Assembly: GCA_001692895.1 (NCBI GenBank)
Contig: KV748244.1
Location: 434,001 to 498,000, forward strand
Direction: 5' to 3'
Length of the DNA stretch: 64,000 nucleotides
From: Cenococcum geophilum 1.58
Taxonomy: Eukaryota; Ascomycota; Dothideomycetes; Gloniales; Gloniaceae
The notes beneath the pieces are model-generated. The model was not told where the DNA came from. It saw only the letters and a list, made by a program, of their open reading frames with translations, and did no database searches. The position numbers and the translations under genes were made by a program. This document shows, one piece after another, positions 20,168-32,659 of the stretch; the first letter of the stretch is position 1; each line of letters begins with the position of its first letter.

Positions 20168-21229
20168 ATTATGGGACTTTATTATTAAGTTACTAAAGTT
20201 AAAAAATCCTATTACCAGATAAGAGCATAACGTAATCCTAGTAATAGTAGACAAGTTAACTAAATAGGGCTACTTTATAGCATATACAGAAGAAATCTTA
20301 GTAAAAGATGTCACTAGAATCTATACTAAAGAAGTGTTTATAAAATATAGAGTACTAAGTAAAATTATATTAGATAGAGATCTAAGATTCGTAGCAGCAT
20401 TCTAGGAAGTATTCTTAGCGGAATAAGGAGTTCGCGCAGTAATATTAATAGTATACTATCCGCAAATAGATAGATAAACGGAAAGATTAAATTAGACACC
20501 ATAATAGTATCTAAGGTATTATATTAATTATGCATAGAATAATTAGGTATTATTATTACTAGTTATACAGTTTATATATAATATAACACCTTAAAAAGGA
20601 ATAGGTATATTACTATTTAAGGCAAATTACGGATATAAGCTAAGAATATTATTATTACTACAATAAGCGAAGAAAATAAGTAGTACAGCTAAAGAAAGAA
20701 TAAAGGCATTAATAAATCTTTATATAGACCTTATAGAATTAACAAAAAAGGTATAAAAAGGATAAAAAGGTACTATAATGCTAAGAGATCTAAGGGACTA
20801 GATCTTAAGGAGGGGGACAAAGTATGGCTACTATATAAAAATTTTAAGAGTTAACAACTAAGTAAGAAGTTAGACTATATTAGACTAGGACCTTTTAAAA
20901 TTATATAAAGGATTTTACCGGTTATATTTAAGTTAAACCTACTAGCTAAGATAAAGATCTACCTTATATAGCATATTATAATGCTAGAGCCAGTATATAG
21001 GAATATAGAGCCATTAATTTATAAAGCAGATACGTATAGAGGATAAGAAGAAAACAAATAGTAAGTTTTAAGGATTATTAGTTATAAGAATATTAATAAT
21101 AAAATATAGTATAAAGTAAAGTAGATAGGCTATAATAAGACTACTTAGAAACTACTATAGAATTTAAAAAAACGCTATAGGAAAGGTATAGGAGTATTAA
21201 AAGAAAACAGATTAGGCAATATTAAGAAG

Positions 21230-21690
21230 AAGCTAAAGATAAAAGGATTAGTTAAAGGCAATAGACGAGCCGGATTATTTAAGGGATCTGCCGCTAGTGT
21301 ATTAGTTATTTCCGCCTTAACTTAATTAGAATTCTTTTTAGCCTCCTTAGCCTTAAGCTTATGGAGACCTTACTTAACTAAGCGGTACTCTTTAAAGCGC
21401 ACCTTCTTATAAACCTTTTTAAGACGGATTAACTAAGCAAATATAGTCTAATAAAGCTTAAACATACAACGCTAGGCTTCTAGGAGACGAGTAAACTCTT
21501 TAAAGGAATAATGGAGTTTATTATAAGCTGTAATAAAAGAGGCCTTAAGCTTCTTAGCTTCGGATTAAATACGGAACCCTATAATAAATTAAATAAGGAA
21601 GTTAGAGACTTTAGAGACTAATAAGACGCGTATATTTAGCGTTAAAGACGGATTAAATATCGCAGGATAACCGCATATTCGCTTTCGTGC
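21230..21690 (-). pseudogene. Conserved antisense reading frame, second copy
   Basis: The minus-strand frame contains LTLNIRVLLVSKVSNFLI, then FIIGFRI, SEAKKLKASFITAYNKLHYS, FKEFTRLLEA, and LIRLKKVYKKVRFKEYRLVK followed by GLHKLKAKEAKKNSN. It lines up without gaps with the minus-strand frame at 8650-9130 over at least 80 residues. Stops are all TAA/TAG in places where Gln would fit. The C-terminal part is rich in Lys and may bind nucleic acid. The family is unknown to me. Confidence 0.55.
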
Positions 21691-21970
21691 ACTTGATATA
21701 AGAAGAAGGTTAGCGACTAGATGGAGCCGTAATTGCAATATATACTAACTTCTTCTCTATATAACGAGAGTAGGACGGTATAACTTTACTAAGAGAAAGA
21801 ATCTTAAGTACTATATAATTATAACAATTAGTGGACAAAGAGGAAGTTGCCTTTAGCATAATAAGTAATAATAAAGGTCATTAAATTAAAGACGGGAATG
21901 CCACACCTCTAATAGACGACTTAGAGATATGAGATATCTTTAAGGATAAAGATAAAGAGGAGGGGGATGG

Positions 21971-22373
21971 TGTTACGGACCTTATATCGGCAGTAGTAGA
22001 ACTACTAAGAAGAGATATAAACGGACTAATGGTGGAAGCACAGGAGGTGTTAAAACTAGTAGAACTATAGGACGAGGGGTAGCTAAGTTATATAATAAGT
22101 TATAAGAGGAGATCTGTTAATCTATAGGATCTATAAAATCTGTCTACGTACCTTACGTACTTAGTATTTTATAGGCGCAGTATTGTGTATTTAAAGGACT
22201 ACAGTCCCTACCTAGATAGTTCTCTTCTTTATAGTGAATCTTAGAATATAATTAGAGTTAATCTATTAGGCAACCACTCCACTAGTTATTATTACGTTGT
22301 TGACTTCCTATTTACCTATATACCCAGCCCATTAATAAGTTTACCGTAGTTCCTGCTATAAGGCTTCGTTATA
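21971..22373 (+). repeat. 3' LTR of the truncated chromovirus copy
   Basis: It begins TGTTACGGACCTTATATCGG and ends AAGGCTTCGTTATA. It is about 403 bp and clearly diverged from the 426-bp LTRs, but has the same termini and the shared middle block AGTCCCTACCTAGATAGTTC. The polypurine tract AAAGAGGAGGGGGATGG precedes it. Confidence 0.85.
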
Positions 22374-22620
22374 GAGGGAGAGGGAAAAAAGACTAAAATA
22401 AGGGTTAAGGAGCCAAAATTAAAGCCTTAAAATGCGCTAGATGGAAATCCCGAAGCCAATACACTAAATAGTATATAGGGGCAAATAATTAATTTGATTT
22501 GGTTGGGTGTAAATAGCTACTAAAGTAATATAGCCGATTTAGTAGAGTAACTAAGTTTAGGGGGTAACCGAATTCTAGGGGTCCGAGCTTATAGTAGTAT
22601 AAAAATAACCCCTAGAATAT
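22374..22620. other. No recognisable gene
   Basis: About 250 bp between the LTR end and the next pol remnant. It is AT-rich, with no repeat or motif that I can assign. Confidence 0.5.
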
Positions 22621-23180
22621 TAAGGATATTGTTCCTAAAAGGGAGGTACTAGTAGCGTTTAAGAGGATTAAGCAAATAAGAATTCGTAGATAAGAACTTA
22701 AAAAGCATTTACTAGACACCTAGGCCGTATAGAAAAAGCACTATAATAAAAAAAATATCCTAAAAGAATTTAAGATAGGAGATAAGGTCTTACTATTTAT
22801 ATAAAATATCTAAATAAAATATATTAAGAAGAAGCTAGATTACCAGTAGCTTAGACCCTTTAAGATAGTTAGGAAAACGAAAGGAAATTAAGCCTATAAA
22901 TTAGAATTACCAAAATTATATTTAATATACCCTATATTTTATCTTTCCATACTAGAGCTATACTAGAGAAGAGACGGTATAGAACTATCCCTACCTAGCG
23001 AAATTAATAGGGAACTAGAATAGAATATAGAAAATATTTTAGACTAAAGATAGCGTTAGAAGAAACGTAAAATTTTAGTTTATTAAAAAGGATACTCTTA
23101 GATATATAATAGTTGGAAACCTAAGAAGTACCTTTAGCCGGAATATAATATAGTAATTAAAAATTTCCTAAAGACTATAA
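22621..23180 (+). pseudogene. 3' end of a third gypsy pol (integrase tail and chromodomain)
   Basis: The plus frame reads KEFKIGDKVLLF near 22750, KKLDYQ-LRPFKIVRK, YKLELPKLY, then ILELY-RRDGIELSLP. It ends in a chromodomain-like VY-KGYSQIYNSWKPKKYL near 23075-23130. This is the usual end of an integrase C-terminal domain joined to a chromodomain. It belongs to a family different from the two gypsy elements to the left. The 5' part of this element is missing. Confidence 0.75.
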
Positions 23181-25145
23181 GCTAAGATTTAGTAATAGTT
23201 CTAGATATACTATAGGTAAGATAATAGGGAAGACCCTATAAATTAAAACCATAAGGTTAAGTATAGGTATTAAGAATAAAAACATTTCGCTATTATAATA
23301 GGGATCCTAAAATTCTATAAGAGGAAGCCTATAAGGATCTATAGGAGAACTACTAGGGATACTATCTAAAGAAGACGCTATTTAAGAATAAGTAGTAGCA
23401 CTATAAGAAGAAGCCCTAGGGATTTAAATAGGTCCCCTAGGGATAGAAGGAGAGTATTTAGCCCAGTACTAGAGATATATAGTAGAGTTAATAGTATAAA
23501 GAGGAGTAAAAGGACAGCCTATAAAGAATTAGAAATATTAAGAAATTATAAGGCACCTATAGGAATATTACCCGTTTATTATATACGGGGATTATAGTAG
23601 TATACTGCTTTTATATAGATTATTACTAAAGCTTAAGGTAAAGGTATCCCTAAAGTATAAAGTTAATTCCTAGTACTAAGATATTCTAAAGGCACTAGAG
23701 AGGCTAAAGCTATTCTATAAGAAGAAGGATAGAATAAGATAATAACTTAAATACTAGCCGAAGCAATAGGGGAATCCTCTTCTATCTTAACGTTATTATT
23801 ATTAGTAGTATTATTAGCACTTCTATCCCTAGAAGTATTAGTACCTTTACTAATATTCTTCTTTAAGCATTAGGAAGATAGGCTAGTATAGGTAGAAAAC
23901 TGGCGAGGAGAACGTTTATCTTAACTTTTATCGCTATTCTTAGTATTATCCCTAGGTTCTAAATTAGCAACTAAGTAGGGATTAGAAAGCTATTAGCTAA
24001 AAGAATTAGTATAGTTTCTAATATATTACTAGAGAAACTCACCTAGCTAAAAACGCCTGCGTAAGAGTGCGAATATTATTATTTATAAGGGTAAGCTACT
24101 TATAGATATATTTATAGACACTATATATCCGAGTCTATTATATTTCTATAGTAGTAGAAACCCTTATTAAATTAAAGAGCCTATAAGTAATAGAAGATAC
24201 CTTCTATCCCTATCTATTGCTATTTAAATATAGATAGAAATCCCTAATAGCGCGCTAGAGCTTATAAGTCTTATATATGTAAACGGCAGGGTCTAATTAA
24301 TTATTAAAATCTAGAATAGGATAGAATAGAAACCACTAGAATATAGGTCTTTCTCCTACTACGGTAATAGAAGTATTTAGGTTTATTTTTGCTAGAATAA
24401 GATATATTATAAGTATGGGATAGGTCTAGTATAAGAGTATAGACGCAATAATAGTAATATTTTAGGGAAACTATTATAGGAGTAATAGAAGTTATCTAAG
24501 GCGCCAATAAGAGAGAAATAACACTGCCGCTAGTCTAGGGATACGTAGTATATCTATAAGCTATTATTATGAGAATACTCTAGGAAGTTAGTATTGTTAT
24601 AAGAGATAAGGCGGGGATCCTATTACTTATAGATATATTATAAAAAGATAATAGAATAGTAGTAAAAGAATAGCTAGAAATATAGAAGCTAAAAGTTAAG
24701 ATATAATAAAAAACAGTCTATTTAAGAATAAGATAAATAGTATTATTAATAGAAGGATAAGTAAGAGATAATACCTTATAAATAGAAAGAAATTAAAGAA
24801 AGACGTTATTATTAAAATCTATTTTAGGTAAATAGGGGTAGTAGTTAGTTAGCGCGTCGTACTAAATAATCTCTAAATCTATTTATAATAAGCTCCTATA
24901 ATTAGAAAGGTAAATCCTACTAAATTTTATTTTTATTATTAAAATTATATTATAAAAGCACTATAAAGAGCTAGGGTAGAAGAAGAGTAGAGAAATAAAA
25001 GATAAAGTAAAGTTCTATACTAGTAAAGAGTTAGTAATAAGCCGCATTATAGAGTACCTTTCTACTAAGAACTTTCCTTAGTAGTTTTAGTCGGAATTTA
25101 ATAAAGGTTTATTAAGAGGTAAAGTTTTAGAGGACTAGGACCTTT
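23181..25145 (+). other. Unassigned coding-like region between pol and 3' LTR of the third gypsy
   Basis: Almost 2 kb separate the chromodomain from the LTR, far more than a normal 3' leader. The plus strand carries long coding-like stretches, for example SSSILTLLLLVVLLALLSLE near 23790 and RSFSYYGNRSI-VYFC-NKIYYKYG near 24340-24420, which may be a damaged Cys-rich zinc finger. Lys/Gln-rich text follows near 24690-25050. I recognise no family. It may be an extra open reading frame of the element or an inserted, degraded sequence. Confidence 0.4.
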
Positions 25146-25159
25146 AAAGGGGAGGTAAT

Positions 25160-25505
25160 TATAGTAGAATCCCCTAGGAGGTATATATTAGATAAGATAG
25201 TAGGAGGTTTTATTAATATCTTATTTATATCTTATCTATACCCTAAAGAAGATATAGTTAGATAGATAGGGGTAAAAGGTTTTACTAGTATTTTAGAAGG
25301 ATTATATAGGAAGCTAGTTCTCCTCTAGAGAAGAACTAGCAATTAGTCTCTAAATAAAAAAGGTTAGAAAGTATTTGTCCTTTAATATATAAAACCTATT
25401 CTACCTTTAACTTACCTTTAACTTACCTTCTACTTACTTATAATACTATTAATTAAATAATTATATATTCTAGAAAGGCTGGCCTCTTATAAGACCTTTA
25501 GTATA
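25160..25505 (+). repeat. 3' LTR of the third gypsy (tentative)
   Basis: A polypurine tract AAAGGGGAGG (25146-25155) is followed by TATAGTAGAATCCCC, which would be TGTAGTAG before RIP. The unit ends CTTTAGTATA, probably TAGTACA before RIP. A TATA-like run and repeated CTTACCTTTAACTTACCTT lie near 25420. No second copy is in the window, so the ends are inferred. Confidence 0.5.
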
Positions 25506-25509
25506 TAAT

Positions 25510-28500
25510 TTATTGACCCGAGGTACGAGTGGTCTATATTTTCGGGTCCTAGAATTCAAACCCTGCCAAGCTGGCTTCTGATTGGTCAAAAAAAAGTGCG
25601 CGCGGTAAGTTGTGGCAGAATCCACGTGACGAACATCAAAATATTATGAACATCAAAATATCCACGTATTGCGCCTTCCTTTTTGTTGACACCTCTATTA
25701 ATACCCTATATATATTATAAATATGGCAAATCCTACTATAATTAAGTGCAGCAAGTGCCATATCTATAAGCCCCGCCTTAACTTTGTTAAAGACGGCCCT
25801 TTAAAGAAGATTTTAAAGCTGTGCTAGTTATATCGGTTAAAGGCGCGTCTTCCCTATATATTACTTCTACTTCTACTTACTTTTTCTAGGCCTCTAAATA
25901 TAAGCGGAAAGCTCTTATAGAGTTAGATTCTACTACTAAGAATCGTCCTATAAGGCGCTAGCGAACTGCTCTACCTAAAAACGATACTGAGAATGCTTTC
26001 CTGCCTCGCGGCCAGAACAGTTAAGATACCCCTAAAATGGCTTAATAGCGGAAGGTAATTAGGGCAATACAACGGGAGTACCGCATTCTTAATTGGTGGG
26101 GTAAAGCTTACTCGCCTACTCCTCCGCTATATACTATAAATAAAGCTCCGTTTAGTAGAAGAGGCACTCTAAATGGCCTAAATGCGTCCTTACTAGAACT
26201 AGCTCCTATGCCTACTCTAACTACGGCTACACCACTACCCGTTTCGGCCGTCAATTAGGAGCGAATTAAGAAGTTTAGGAGTATACTATAGGCTGAATGT
26301 ATGGAGACGTGCAGTTGTTGTAAGGAGCGGTAGTTCTAAATGGGCCTAGCTACGGAGGGTGATAATATAGGTGTATATAAAGCCTGCATTAAGGACGCCG
26401 ATAGCCTTAAGAATCCAACCCTTTCTCCCCTATTTAGTAAAAGCAATGAGCTTAATCTAGGGCCTGTTCCTGGCTTCTTACCTATACTTACCGCGGTAGA
26501 GGAGCTTCTAATTGCGCGCGTATACGTTTATCTACAAGTCGTGCGTGTACGTGGCTAGTAATATCGCTATACTAGTTACGTCTGCTGCTTTGGCCAGAAT
26601 ATACTAAAGACTTAAAGGCAGCTACCACGGCTACCTAATAAACTTGATATACTAGTCGTAAGGCCTATAGCAGTAGAGGGTGGCGAATACCTAAGTTAAC
26701 GGTTTACTAAGCGGTATACCGTAAGGCGCTCTACTATATTACTATAGCTTTACTTTCTAAAGGTTAATCATCCTAATTATTGCGACGTTAAAATATATAG
26801 CACCTGGCTTACCAGCTTACCCAAAAATAGCTCTATATTAGATTAGCTACCTTATATTAATAAGTCGGAGTCTAATTTTAGTAGCCCGACAGCTCACCCT
26901 ACTGCTCCTATACAACGTCCTGCTGTTAATCCTCTACCTGCTAAGCTTGGCAGTAATATACCGGACCGCGAATTTAATAACAACGTACTAGATACTTTAG
27001 TTCCTAATCTAGTGCCTAACCTTAATAAATTAAAGCTTTTAGGTCGCGAGGTTTAATACTAATAAGACCTATAAGTGGGCCTAGAGGTTCCTACTATGCG
27101 ATAGACACCTCTCTCTAAGCAATTAGCCAGTTTCATTATGCGCGGCGCCTTTCCTACTCTATTTCCTTATGGCAAAGCTAATTTTAATATGCTATAAAGC
27201 CGTACCGTTACCCTAGCTGCGTACGCCAAGCATATGCTTAAGTATTAGGACGGTTAGTTTGGCCGCTACCCCTTATTTCGCTACTACGTGTTCAATCGGA
27301 TTATAAGAGAGCAGGCCCTTAACGCCACCTATTTCCTTTACGGCCGATTAGATAAGAATAGTCTATCTTTAAATAAGCTTAGTAATGTTATAAATAGTAA
27401 TAGGGGTGGCTAGTTGCTAAATAAGATTGTACAGCATATATGGAGCCTTAAGGGCACTAGACCTTACTAGAGGCAGAAGAGAAATAAGCTTACGGCTTAT
27501 GCTAAGAATATTAAAAGCAGGTCTCTATTCTTTATACTTAGCGCTACTAATCTACATTGGCATGATCTACACTCTTATATGCCTCTATTTAACGAATATA
27601 AGGCTACTAATAAGGCTTAGCGCTACCGGATTGCTTCTTAAAATCTTAATAATAATCCGCATATTGCTGCTTACTGGCTGTATCGCCGCTTCGATCTATT
27701 TAGGAAGCACGTGCTTATAGGCCTATTTAATAGCACTAACTTTTGGTCCTAATATAAGTGGTAGGTATAAGGTAGTGGCTATATATATAGCTTCTTATAG
27801 AGTTTAACAGCCCTAAGGCTAGATCCGTTAGCTATTAAATTAAGGGCGGCTTTTGCTAAGTACTAGGCTACTTTTATATCCGTAATTAATCCTAATTAAT
27901 CTAGGCCTCCTAATCTCCGATATTCTTCTACTCTAAGCTATAAAGAATAGCTTAATACCAGTAAGCTTCTTACTGCCTACCTTAATCGATTTTAACGGCA
28001 CCGCAATTGCACCAAATCTTACTGCTTAAGATTAAAGAAAGGCTCCACTAGAGCAAAGGAGTACCGCTTCTATTTTCCACGCTCTCTCCGTAATAAGGCC
28101 GCTGTATTAAAGGATTAAAATCCACATTACTAGACGTTCTGTCCGCAGCGTAATAATAAGCTTCTTAATGGTTATAATGCAGCTATAATATTAGCGTGGA
28201 TAGCAAATATTAATACGTTACCCGCTATAAGCATATTAGTAATAGTTAACTATATAGGCAAGTATTACAGCAAGGAGGAGAAGAAGTCAACTTCCTACTA
28301 GGAGTTACTCTAATTAGTATAGCCGCACGCTAATAGCCTTCACGCCTTTAGTTCGGTTGTAGCTAGGTTTATAAACAAGCTTATTACTAAACGCGATTAG
28401 TTAGCGCAGGAGGTATACCATCTGCTTCTTAATATTCCCCTTTATAAAGGCTCTAGGAATATAGTAACTTTAGACTACCGCTAAGAGGATAATTAAAGCG

Positions 28501-30700
28501 CTACGTATAAGCTTAATAATGGGCAACTAAGAGGGTGCGGACTATCTAACTATAAGAAATATAAGCGCCGCCTAGATAAGGTAGAGGACGTTACTTTCCT
28601 TAATTTTCTACTCTATTTTAATTACTCTACTTATAAGCGTCGGCTAAGAGTAAGGCCTTAAGTTATATTATACTTTCCGCGATATAACGGCGATCGTTCC
28701 TATCTATAGTATCCTAAGTTTTACCGCGTAAAGCTTATTCTTTATTACCCGTAAAGGGAGTATAAGGAAGTAGCTACTTATACTAATAGATTTAGGGCTC
28801 CTAATTATATAGCTTCCTATTAGGCTTACGTTAACTCTTATTAGCATTAGCCTAACTACTTCTGCAATTAGAAACTAGAGAAAAATTGCGAAACTACTAA
28901 TAATATTAATAAGTTTAAGGGCGATTTCGTAGACGACTTAGAGCTATACCAGTCCTTTAAGGCCCTGCATGCCCGCGTTCGAAATACCAACTAAGTTAAA
29001 ATTAAGGATCTAGATAGGCTTGGTAATAGGGAGCTTAATTATAACTACAACTAGAGTACGCATTAGGGTACGTACCCGCAGCTTAATAAGAGGACTTATT
29101 AGTAGAAAGCACGGCTACAGCCTCTACCGTGGAGCCGCCTATCCCAAATAGCAACTCCGTCCTCCTTATAACTAGGTCAGCGTTATATCTATAATATTAT
29201 AGTTAATCACTATAGGCAGATCTAAGTGGGCCTTGGCCCCCCCCTACTGCGGATTAATATTAATAAAGAGGCAGGAACTAGTAAGTCACATCTTATTACT
29301 GTTCTGTCTACTACGCTCTATAATATAGCTATGTCTAATAGTAAGCCGTCGCTATTAGTTCGAGCCACCCCTACTAGAGTAGCTACCTTTAATATTAACG
29401 GTAGAACTATATACGAACTATTAAGGTTGCTAGTAAATCGCCCCTTTAAGGAATTGCCTGCTGCTAGTCTTACGCCTCTATAATAAGCTTTTAAGGATAT
29501 TTACTATCTTATCCTTAATAAGAAATCTATAATCAGGCAAGTACATCTGGCCTAGATTAATTGCCACCTCCGTTAGATCTACCCTACACGTAATAACAAC
29601 TACTTTAGAGGCTTAAACATCTTACTAGTAGGCAATTTCCATCAGCTTCCCCCTATAGGTCAGGCGGCCTTATATAGTAATCTACCTGCTAGGCCGTTAG
29701 AGCTCGCTAGCTATAAAAAGGGAGCCTATAAGGCAATTAACCGAACTACTATCCTAGATCAAGTTATATAGCAGGGCGGTAATAACGCTAAGAGCTCTAT
29801 ATTTAGGACTGCCCTCACGGAGCTACGTAGTAATTCTATAAGTAATTTAACCTAAAAGCTTCTTTTAACTAGGTATAAGCAGAACCTATCCACCGATAAG
29901 GTTGCGGGCTTTAATAACGCAATTCGGCTATATGGCATACGCGCTACTATAGGTAAGTATAACACTATTCGGCTTCGCGACCTTTTACAGCCAGTGGTGG
30001 CTATTAAGTCAGTTAACACTAGTATAGGTACGCGGAAAGTTACTCCTAATTAGTGCGATACTATAGAGAATCTAGCCCTATATATTAGCGCGAAAGTAAT
30101 GCTAATATAGAATATCTAGGTTAAACTAGGCTTAGTAAACGGTACTACTAGTACAATTAAAGATGTTATATGGAAGGGACACGCGGATATTAAAAAGGAT
30201 CAGCCTCAGTCACTACTAATTGCGGTAGATAGGTACAACGGACTTACCCTATTCACTCGGCAGGATAGTAAGAAAGTTATCCCTATATTTTCTGTGCTTC
30301 GTAAGTAGGAGGGTATAAGAGGCTCTTACTCACGGCGTCAATTTCTAATTACTCTGGCTTTTGCTCTTACTATACATAAAAGCCAGGGCCTAACACTTAA
30401 CTAGGTAGTTCTAGATATTAAGGAAAAGGATAAAACAGCTAGGCTAACCTATATAGCAATCTTATAAGTTAAGAAGCTTTTAGGGCTTATATTTAAACGT
30501 AGGTTCAATATAAAACAATTTTAGTTATTTATAAGTAAGACTAAAGAGGCATAACAAGAAGATTTTGCATAAAGGCAGTAGTAACTACTCGTAAACAACT
30601 TTTCCTAATTAGGAAATTATATACTGGCTCAGAGGTAAGCAGAGAATGCGGCATTTATCTTAGTTTTCTAACTTTTAAACAGCTTAACCGCGAAATCCAA
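25510..30700 (+). mobile_element. Helitron 1 (Rep-helicase rolling-circle transposon), RIP-inactivated
   Basis: The left end TTATTGACCCGAGGTA(C/T)GAGTG is shared with Helitron 2 at 39885, which fixes the start. The element encodes a Helitron_like_N (Rep, HUH) domain followed by a PIF1-type helicase on one strand. The 3' end is not certain: coding ends near 30565, and I could not place a terminal hairpin and CTRR, nor compare with Helitron 2, whose 3' end is outside the window. It lies directly against the LTR of the third gypsy. Confidence 0.85.
25723..30565 (+). pseudogene. Helitron Rep-helicase protein, copy 1
   Basis: The protein would start MANPTIIKCSKCHIYKPRLN at 25723, 15 bp after a TATATATATTATAA run. 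A Cys-pair N-terminus is followed by the Helitron_like_N Rep region. The HUH site, expected after WQARGS, reads WQVQGSGYIYSFL near 27765-27795, both His being Tyr. The Y2 motif NYIGKYYSKEEKK is kept near 28248-28285. The PIF1 helicase follows, with Walker A as EAGTSKSH near 29265 (Gly to Ser) and Walker B as LLVGNFHQLPP near 29625 (Asp to Asn). Downstream are LVNGTTSTIKDV near 30135 and LAFALTIHKSQGLTLN near 30355. Many stops lie at Gln/Trp codons. Three stretches remain open for 70-97 residues but are only pieces of this gene. Confidence 0.9.
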
Positions 30701-31079
30701 TTTTCTAAATTTTAACCCCCCTATCCGTCCTACCTTCTTACCGCTTCTAGAGCTATTAAATATATATATAATAGTATATAGGGAGAATTGGCAGTACTAC
30801 CGGATCAATATTGCTGCTGTCTATAGCATTAATCGATTTTTAGAATTTTTTAATTTTTTAAAGGGCGGAAATGTCGCTTATATAAGAAGTCACGTGACCT
30901 CCGAGAATACTTGGGACCGTATATTAGCAGCCACGACTTCTCTACACTATAGTTAAGATTTTATATATACCACACCTAGAGCTACTTGCAATAACTATTA
31001 CCTATAGATCTGCCGATTTACAAATCAAAAATTAGACGTAGTTAGAGCTGTTAGTAGGGGTCATTAATCGCGCTCCCTG
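30700..31079. other. Gene-less stretch: Helitron 3' region and copia leader
   Basis: No gene is visible. The stretch holds the palindrome CACGTG, a TATATAAG near 30880 and AT-rich runs. A Helitron 3' end and the LTR/leader of the copia remnant should both lie here, but I could not place either. Confidence 0.4.
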
Positions 31080-31417
31080 TAATAAAATCCAACTAACGAA
31101 TAAACTAACGAATTAAATTAAAAGTTCGGAACGTCCAAATAAGGTTCTGCTAAGACGCTAGCTGGACCCTAACCTAGACCCTTCCTAACCTATTAAATTC
31201 TAAAAATAACAACCTCTACTAAATTAAAAATTAACCTTATCCTTAACAAGCCATCCGATTAAATTTAATGGTTCTTTATTATCTAAGATATAGCTAAAAC
31301 TAACAAGGTATGGCAGTATATCCACCTATCTAAGAAGAAAGATAATCTTCTAAAGCTAGAACTACCAAGTCGGCCTATACTAAGGGATATACTACCTACG
31401 GCTATATTAATAGCAAA
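31080..31417 (+). pseudogene. copia-type gag, N-terminal fragment (interrupted)
   Basis: The plus frame reads WFFII-DIAKTNKVWQYIHLSKKKDN, LLKLELPSRPILRDILPTA and ILIA. After the 1.4-kb insertion and its target duplication are removed it continues at 32859 as KLDPN-LTAYN-LYAKYKDDLR. This pattern (W..I..DP-like start, P.RP.L.DI.P.A..IA, then L...Q...Y..L...Y) is that of the gag of fungal Ty1/copia elements. Stops replace Gln/Trp. Confidence 0.7.
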
Positions 31418-31611
31418 TGTAACCGACTACCGGACCTTGCATATTACCCTGTTTCACCTGCGTCAGCACTACCCTCGTATATCTCAGATACGTTGGAAAT
31501 AAGTCATGGGCTTCGGAGTTCGGGGTCTACTTTCATGTATTTATACCACTTGATTTCCATAGGTTTACAATCAAGTTGCTCGTTCAATTTCCACACACTG
31601 CAAAGCTTACA
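31418..31611 (+). repeat. 5' LTR of the TRIM
   Basis: 194 bp, TGTAACCGACTACCGG to CAAAGCTTACA. It is nearly identical to 32660-32853. Confidence 0.92.
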
Positions 31612-31624
31612 GTTATGAGCCCGG
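31612..31624 (+). promoter_or_regulatory. Primer-binding site like half-tRNA initiator Met
   Basis: GTTATGAGCCCGG lies one base or less after the 5' LTR. Its core TTATGAGCCC is the complement of the anticodon-arm sequence GGGCTCATAA of initiator methionine tRNA. Drosophila copia and yeast Ty5 are known to prime from such an internally cleaved tRNA. It supports a copia-type parent for this miniature element. Confidence 0.65.
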
Positions 31625-32659
31625 CCTGCCTACCGTACTGCATCTAATCTGTACATTCAGCGCTTACTAAGCAATCAATCTACCGCCTTTGCAAGTGTTT
31701 CGAGCTTCTTCCGGGTACCTCTCTTATACTCGTGATTATCTTCATTTACCAAACGGACGGACAATAGAACATCGATCAAATCGAACATCGAACATCAAAC
31801 ATCGAACACATCAAACATCAATTACGTCGAACATCGATCAAACCGAACCTGACCGTACAAACCCAACCATACGAACCCTAACCTCCTTCAACCCAGATAC
31901 ACAACCATTCAACAGAGTCGACCTATCCACCACAGCGTAACAACCTCATATGGCGTCCAAGTGAGAGCCCAGCCAGAGCGAGATGCCAGAGCACAGAGCC
32001 AGAGCACAGAGCCAGAGCAAGATGCCAGAGCACGGAGCCAGAGCAGAAGCTAGCTTAGATATACTAATAGTAAGAGACAAGGATATTGGGTAGACATAAG
32101 GAAGGTACCAGACCGACGGCAGCCAAAGGACCGTCGCAAATCAGACAACCGTTTGAACGACCAGCTAGCGAACACCAGAGCCTCAATATAGGCCTGTCAC
32201 CAAATCAAATCAAGGCCTCCTAGGGAGGCACCAACGCTACAATCAGTCGCAGCCATCACGCTGCAGACGTCCTACCACAACCAGTCGCAGCCATCACGCT
32301 GTAGACGCCCTTCCGAAACGCCAGCCTACATTGGCACCAGCCTCATCGGCACCAGTTGCGACGACCGCAACGTCACCAGATACGACGTCTTAACGTCACC
32401 AGAGTCACCAAATGACTACGTCCTTCCTGCAATAACAGCAGCTTCCAAAGCACGTCAATGCAATTAAGCAGCTTCCATGAGCACGTCAATGCGATTGAGC
32501 AGCTTCTAAAGCACGTTAATGTAATTAAGCAGCTTTCAAACACCATTACCCTATCCTTTTACCACTCCTAAATTGTATCTAAATTTCCTATTTTTGGGAC
32601 AGTTTCTACCTTTATTTGTCTTCTACAGCTTTGACTACACCGTCAAATCTGGGGGGGTG

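Larger units (their letters stand above)
18701..21240 (+). pseudogene. Integrase and chromodomain of the truncated copy (interrupted)
   Basis: The integrase reads WDFIIKLLKLKNPIT from about 20170, just after the 1.1-kb insertion. LDRDLRF follows near 20370, TERLN near 20480, then a chromodomain-type YKVKWIGYNKTT near 21105-21150. Stops occur at Gln/Trp codons. The part before the insertion (18701-19079) is the zinc-binding N-terminal region, with RNKLIRYKLYRGL matching the complete copy near 7515. Confidence 0.8.
18701..22373 (+). mobile_element. 5'-truncated second copy of the 8-kb chromovirus family
   Basis: The sequence matches the complete element from about 7225 onward: the end of RNase H, integrase, chromodomain, antisense frame and 3' LTR. 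Gag, protease and RT are absent, so the copy is truncated on the left at about 18701. A 1.1-kb insertion interrupts the integrase (19080-20167). The copies differ at many C/T and G/A sites and at other positions, especially in the 3' antisense region, so this is a diverged subfamily rather than a recent duplicate. Confidence 0.88.

Noticed and set aside
26340-29483. Three separate open frames (26340-26558, 27427-27720, 29226-29483)
   Set aside because: They are stretches between RIP stops or off-frame pieces of the single Helitron Rep-helicase gene, not separate genes.
31689-31940. An 83-residue plus-strand frame in the miniature LTR element
   Set aside because: It consists largely of short CGAACATCAA-type repeats, with no gag-like motif.
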